Part shown: positions 7,274-10,113 of the stretch, piece by piece
How the letters are laid out: the number at the start of each line of letters is the position of its first letter
How positions within the stretch are numbered: the first letter of the stretch is position 1
From: Bacillota bacterium
GTDB taxonomy: Bacteria; Bacillota; Negativicutes; Sporomusales; UBA7701
Assembly (NCBI GenBank): GCA_023415075.1
Contig: JAEZLU010000339.1
Location: forward strand, 1-10,113
Reading direction: 5' to 3'
DNA: 10,113 nt
Translations under genes and position numbers: made by a program
The notes under the pieces: model-generated
Seen by the model: the letters and a program-made list of their open reading frames with translations, nothing else
The model's database searches: none
Told to the model about the DNA's origin: nothing

Positions 7274-8311
7274 ATGACAACTCAGGTTAAGCATTTCCTA
7301 TCGACGACGCGGGCGGTAATTTTTGCGACCACACTTGGCTCGAAGTTAGCAGGTATAGGATTTACGCTGATTATTGCCGGTATAGGTTTCGAATTGGCAA
7401 AAATACCGGGATTTAAACTTGTGGGGCAGTTAGCCTGCGCCATAATGATTGCCGTTGGCTATCGCCAAATCTGGGGCTACCCTGAACAGATACGTTCAGG
7501 AATACAATTTTCGGCTAAAAAGCTATTACGACTGGCTATTATTTTATTTGGACTTAAATTGAATATGGATGTCGTGTTTAGTCAGGGATTGACCTTGCTT
7601 CTTTACGACGCGGGTACTATCGTGTTTTCTATTTTGCTGACACTTGTATTGGCTAAAATACTTAAGGCGGACCTTGATTTATCACTTCTTCTCGGAATCG
7701 GTACAGGTGTATGCGGCGCGGCTGCCATTGCGGCGGTATCGCCTATTCTGAGAGCAAAGGACGAAGACGCTGCCGTTGGCGTGGGGATTATCGCCCTGGT
7801 CGGCACAGTATTCGCCGTTGGCTATACGCTTTTAAGACCGGTATTAGCTATCAACGACGCCCAATACGGCATGTGGTCCGGAATAAGCCTTCACGAAATT
7901 GCTCATGTCGCCCTAGCTGCCGCGCCGGCGGGGCAGGACGCATTAGCGATCGGTCTGCTGGCAAAACTGGGCAGAGTATTTTTGCTTGTTCCACTCAGCT
8001 TTATCCTAATGTACTGGGTGGAACGGACGGGAAAAGGCCAAGCAGATGCCGGCCTAGAGTTTCCATGGTTTCTTGTCGGGTTTATTATAATGAGCTTTCT
8101 GGGGAGTTACGTGTTTGGGAAACATATCATTCTTCCCACGGGGGTTGCCGACGCGATTGCCAACGCGACAGCTATTGTGTTAACCATGGCGATGGTAGGG
8201 CTAGGGCTGAATGTTAATCTCCGTACTTTGTGCACAAAGGCGTTAAAACCGCTTTTAGCAATGTCCGTGACATCCATCCTGCTCTCGATATTGACGCTAA
8301 ATGTTATTTAA
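7274..8311 (+). CDS. yeiH: YeiH-family (UPF0324) putative sulfite/sulfate exporter
   Basis: A polytopic membrane protein of 345 residues, the normal size for the UPF0324/YeiH family, with about ten hydrophobic segments spread over the whole length. Family landmarks are GTGVCGAAAIAAVSP (143-157) followed by a charged RAKDEDAAVGVG stretch, SGISLHEIAHVALAA (202-216) and KLGRVFLLVP (231-240). YeiH members are annotated as putative sulfate exporters and have been linked to sulfite efflux during sulfonate use; the substrate here is inferred. The ATG at 7274 has GGAGG eight bases upstream. It is divergent from a CysL/YeiE-like regulator, a common pairing. No sulfonate-degrading enzyme lies in the window, so the physiological source of substrate is unknown. 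Codon composition is more AT-rich than in the flanking genes. Confidence 0.9.
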   Translation: MTTQVKHFLSTTRAVIFATTLGSKLAGIGFTLIIAGIGFELAKIPGFKLVGQLACAIMIAVGYRQIWGYPEQIRSGIQFSAKKLLRLAIILFGLKLNMDVVFSQGLTLLLYDAGTIVFSILLTLVLAKILKADLDLSLLLGIGTGVCGAAAIAAVSPILRAKDEDAAVGVGIIALVGTVFAVGYTLLRPVLAINDAQYGMWSGISLHEIAHVALAAAPAGQDALAIGLLAKLGRVFLLVPLSFILMYWVERTGKGQADAGLEFPWFLVGFIIMSFLGSYVFGKHIILPTGVADAIANATAIVLTMAMVGLGLNVNLRTLCTKALKPLLAMSVTSILLSILTLNVI

Positions 8312-8511
8312 CTGCCGCACACGATATAGGCTCTAGTTTTCTTAGCAAGTATTGGGGATATCATGACGTTGTTTGGCTTAAGGAAAAGGATACACAATCC
8401 CACGGCAGCACGACGGTCGAGACGCTCGCCGGCCTGCGTCCGTTTTCAGAAGGATGGCACCGGAGACCACGGCGCCGCACTATCGTAACGGCGGTTAATT
8501 GCCACTACAAC

Positions 8512-8539
8512 AAAATGACCGCCATTTGGCGGTCATTTT
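8512..8539 (+). terminator. intrinsic terminator downstream of yeiH
   Basis: AAAATGACCGCC (8512-8523) pairs perfectly with GGCGGTCATTTT (8528-8539) across an ATTT loop. The A-run and T-run make it usable in both directions. It lies 200 bases after the yeiH stop, unusually far for a terminator of that gene. Confidence 0.85.
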
Positions 8540-8620
8540 ATGATTTTCCACTTATTAAGTGAATCTCCTAGATATATTCTGCATGGACTATTAAAAACCA
8601 TTTTCCCCCAATTCAATTAT

Positions 8621-8652
8621 TTGTCAACAGGCCCTCTCGCACCGGGGCTTTT
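8621..8652 (-). repeat. right orphan terminator half-arm plus inverted-repeat end
   Basis: GCACCGGGGCTTTT (8639-8652) looks like the 3' half of an intrinsic terminator but has no CCCCGGTGC partner nearby. It is the exact complement, over nine bases, of 6175-6183 next to rqcH. Just inside, TTGTCAACAGGCCC (8621-8634) is the inverted counterpart of 6188-6201 at 12 of 14 positions. It lies 15 bases past the stop of the gene at 8668-9168. Confidence 0.6.
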
Positions 8653-8667
8653 ACTAATATTATTCAC

Positions 8668-9168
8668 CTAGTGGCTGTGTCCGTGCGGCATCAGCGGGGC
8701 AGCTTGCGGGTTCCAGCCCATGATCGTCGGGTCAACCATACCAAAGATCATCGCCACATGGGCTACTACCAGGAAAACGGTGAGCAGGACGAAGTGCAGC
8801 TTCATCTTTTCGTCGTCGCTGCGGCCCTTACCGATGATCCCCAACTCCAGCAGGGCGATACTGAAGAGCGGCAGCACGCCGCTGAGATAAGAGCCTACCG
8901 CCAATACGTCGGCCGGGCCGCGCCAGGCGATATGCGGCACGGCTGTAATCATCAGGTTGGCGAAAACCCCCAAGAAATAAAAACCGAGAAAGATTCCCAG
9001 CCATCTGTTCGCCGTCCGCCAACCGCCGGCGTCGCCGCCCCGCAGGAAAACGGTAAAGAACTCGGTCGCCACCAGCGCCTCTGCCAAGGCCACCGGGATA
9101 ACCATATAGATTATCAGATTCCACGGCTGGTTCACAGCCAGCAGTTCCATGTAATGGGTCATTTGCAT
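8668..9168 (-). CDS. small four-helix integral membrane protein of unknown function (DUF6803-like)
   Basis: A 166-residue very hydrophobic protein with four predicted membrane helices at about residues 17-42, 55-78, 87-110 and 122-144. A short charged loop (GKGRSDDEKMK, 113-123) precedes the last helix and the tail ends MPHGHSH. I recall similar anaerobe proteins filed as DUF6803 or loosely as permeases, but no function is established and the match is from memory. The histidine tail could bind metal; this is a guess. The ATG at 9168 has only a loose GAGGATGG-like site; an ATG at 9162 is possible. It is a single gene, convergent with the YeiH block. A -10 element and an array of 11-bp-spaced heptamers lie upstream, suggesting control by a response regulator. 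Confidence 0.75.
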   Translation of the reverse strand: MQMTHYMELLAVNQPWNLIIYMVIPVALAEALVATEFFTVFLRGGDAGGWRTANRWLGIFLGFYFLGVFANLMITAVPHIAWRGPADVLAVGSYLSGVLPLFSIALLELGIIGKGRSDDEKMKLHFVLLTVFLVVAHVAMIFGMVDPTIMGWNPQAAPLMPHGHSH

Positions 9169-9208
9169 GAAGGTCCACCATCCTCTTTCATAAATTGCTT
9201 ACATTTGA

Positions 9209-9263
9209 AGTATACACGGCCAATATGAAGAACTTATGAAGGACTTGCGAAGAAATTATGGAA
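9209..9263 (-). promoter_or_regulatory. promoter with four 11-bp-phased heptamers (OmpR/PhoB-type binding array)
   Basis: Written on the + strand, TATGAAG begins at 9224 and 9235, TGCGAAG at 9246 and TATGGAA at 9257. These are four 7-mers at exactly 11-bp steps with 4-bp spacers (AACT, GACT, AAAT). A TATACT -10 box for the leftward gene lies at 9214-9209, nine bases past the nearest heptamer. No good -35 hexamer exists, so the array occupies the place of the -35 box. Seven-base direct repeats with 4-bp gaps are the site format of OmpR/PhoB-family response regulators. Confidence 0.55.
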
Positions 9264-9270
9264 AAACTCT

Positions 9271-9301
9271 AAACCCCGTGAGCCAAGGCTCACGGGGTTT
9301 T
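9271..9301 (-). terminator. intrinsic terminator after the methyltransferase pseudogene
   Basis: AAACCCCGTGAGCC (9271-9284) is perfectly complementary to 9287-9300 around a 2-base AA centre. It begins 3 bases after the stop codon at 9304 on the reverse strand. On that strand it is followed by TTTAGAGTTTTT. It is symmetric and separates this operon from the membrane-protein promoter. Confidence 0.85.
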
Positions 9302-9303
9302 CC

Positions 9304-9758
9304 TTACTTCTGGGCTATAAAGAATACATAGCCGTAGTACTCGCCGTAGCGGCGGTACATGTCGATCTCCTCCTGGAAGTCCTCAACCACCGCCAGCGCT
9401 TCAGACCGACCGCTGTACTTGGCCCGCAGCTTTTCCAGCCGCGCTTCGATCGGCGCATAGAAGCTGTCCAGCCAGTCGGCCGCCGGCAGGGAGAAATGGC
9501 TCACCGGTCGATAGCCCGCAGCAGCGAACAGTTCCAGGTTGCCGGCTACATCAAGTATGGCCGGGTATACTTCGGTCAGGTAGCGGTCAATCGCCGCCGG
9601 CGCATCCGGCCGCAGCCCACGTCAAGCACTCGCGGCCGCGCCGGCAGAGGCGGCAGCAGACTGAAAGCCCGGCGGGTCGAGGCGTTCGACCCGGGCCCGC
9701 CGCGGGGAACTCCCTGGAAGATTTCCCAAAACACTTCATTAATTTTCAACACTGACAT
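9304..9758 (-). pseudogene. class I SAM-dependent methyltransferase, broken by an internal out-of-frame deletion
   Basis: The 5' part (9758 to about 9609) encodes MSVLKINEVFWEIFQG, then RPRVLDVGCG, which is motif I of the SAM-binding fold. Immediately after this glycine motif the frame changes. The 3' part, read in another frame from about 9615, gives LRPDAPAAIDRYL, YPAILDVAGNLELFAAAGYR, then a typical C-terminus with DWLDSFYAPIEARL and YRRYGEYYGYVFFIAQK. Relatives of about 250 residues have roughly 95-100 residues between these parts (motifs II-IV), so the SAM and substrate pocket is gone. Neither half contains other stops, so the damage looks recent. A GAGGAG site touches the ATG at 9758; a GTG at 9752 is better spaced. 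An assembly error is the alternative explanation. pyrR lies upstream on the same strand. Confidence 0.82.
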
Positions 9759-9766
9759 CTCCTCGA

Positions 9767-9874
9767 CTAAGATTTCCAGTCGTGGAGAATCGCCAACCAC
9801 CGATCGGTTAAGCCGGGAACTCCGCGACCCTAAACAGGGCGGCCGTCCCTTGCCACCGACTCCAGCATCAACAT
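9767..9874 (-). other. short amber-interrupted reading frame between pyrR and the methyltransferase
   Basis: AAAGGAG stands eight bases before an ATG at 9874. The frame reads MLMLESVARDGRPV, then TAG, then continues openly as GRGVPGLTDRWLAILHDWKS to a second TAG at 9769-9767, directly before the GAGGAG of the methyltransferase. It could be a degraded small gene, a 14-codon leader peptide or chance. I recognise no family. The good ribosome site and the junction with the next gene are its only support. Confidence 0.25.
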
Positions 9875-9898
9875 CCAATCTACTCCTTTTATATATTG

Positions 9899-10113
9899 CT
9901 ACTCGGCCCGCTCTTGGAGGACAACCTGTTCCTTGCCATCGGTGGGCGCAAGCTGCACGGCTACAATCTCCCGGCGGGAGGTCGGTACATTCTTGCCGAC
10001 GTAATCGGCTCTGATCGGCAATTCGCGGTGGCCGCGGTCGACCAGCACCGCGAGCTGGATGACCTGGGGCCGGCCGATGTCGATCAGGGCCCCCAGCGCC
10101 GCCCGCACCGTCC
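9899..10113 (-). CDS. pyrR: bifunctional pyrimidine operon regulator / uracil phosphoribosyltransferase PyrR, C-terminal 71 residues
   Basis: PyrR is an RNA-binding attenuation protein for pyr operons that also carries uracil phosphoribosyltransferase activity. The visible C-terminal part reads TVRAALGALIDIGRPQVIQL, then AVLVDRGHRELPIRADYVGK, then NVPTSRREIVAVQL, and ends VVLQERAE. The VDRGHRELPIRADYVGKN block is a strong family signature. Members are about 180 residues, so roughly 40 percent is present; the PRPP-binding loop and the start lie beyond the right edge. It is not followed by pyr biosynthesis genes or a uracil permease but by the amber-interrupted frame and the methyltransferase pseudogene. 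Any pyr-operon link would have to be to the right or elsewhere. Confidence 0.93.
   Translation of the reverse strand, partial: TVRAALGALIDIGRPQVIQLAVLVDRGHRELPIRADYVGKNVPTSRREIVAVQLAPTDGKEQVVLQERAE

Larger units (their letters stand above)
8312..8667. other. non-genic stretch downstream of yeiH
   Basis: Between the yeiH stop and the stop of the next, convergent gene I find no credible gene. The first 200 bases include a GC-rich patch (about 8400-8500) that differs from yeiH and from the AT-rich sequence after 8540. It could be a relic of something coding, but no frame gives a recognisable protein. The stretch also contains the yeiH terminator (8512-8539), a short palindrome CACTT/AAGTG (8549-8561) and the right half-terminator and inverted-repeat end (8621-8652). 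Confidence 0.6.

Noticed and set aside
8230..8562. A 110-codon rightward frame overlapping the yeiH end
   Set aside because: It starts inside yeiH in another frame and reads through the terminator hairpin; the sequence past yeiH resembles no protein.
9758..9878. A longer N-terminus for the methyltransferase from a TTG at 9878
   Set aside because: The extra 40 residues are Arg/Gly-rich and absent from the family as I know it; the conserved start (MSVLKINEVFWE) has its own GAGGAG.

Overview
The window looks like a chromosomal segment from a fairly GC-rich anaerobic Firmicute, most likely of the Negativicutes/Sporomusa group. This is inferred from the gene families: a DapL/DapF lysine and cell-wall pair, a bacterial SERCA-type Ca2+ ATPase, RqcH, and PyrR of the low-GC Gram-positive type. 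Strong AGGAGG ribosome sites fit this. No phage, CRISPR, tRNA or rRNA gene is visible.

Layout. Positions 1-4314 are read leftward: a P-type Ca2+ ATPase, then dapF, then the first 179 codons of dapL, which runs off the left edge. dapF and dapL carry out consecutive steps towards meso-diaminopimelate: DapL makes LL-diaminopimelate and DapF epimerises it. A nested stem-loop sits between them. From a clear sigma-A-type promoter at 4357-4386 the ribosome-rescue gene rqcH is read rightward. Next comes a visibly AT-richer block (about 6188-8634) with a LysR-type regulator and a divergent YeiH-family (UPF0324) putative sulfite/sulfate exporter. Their shared 109-bp intergenic region shows textbook LysR operator geometry. 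From 8668 to the right edge everything is read leftward: a four-helix membrane protein of unknown function, a SAM-dependent methyltransferase broken by an internal out-of-frame deletion, a short amber-interrupted reading frame, and the last 71 codons of pyrR.

Most interesting signals. (1) The AT-rich LysR-YeiH block is flanked by two orphan terminator half-hairpins. Together these would form one perfect bidirectional terminator between the convergent genes rqcH and the membrane-protein gene. Just inside them lie 14-bp imperfect inverted repeats and 4-nt near-duplications, so the block looks like a roughly 2.45-kb cassette inserted into a terminator loop. (2) Four heptamers at exact 11-bp spacing, just upstream of a -10 element, look like an OmpR/PhoB-family binding array controlling the unknown membrane protein. 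(3) The methyltransferase pseudogene has a deletion junction explainable by recombination at a short GC-rich direct repeat. No complete new multi-gene system is evident; the rest is ordinary core genome.
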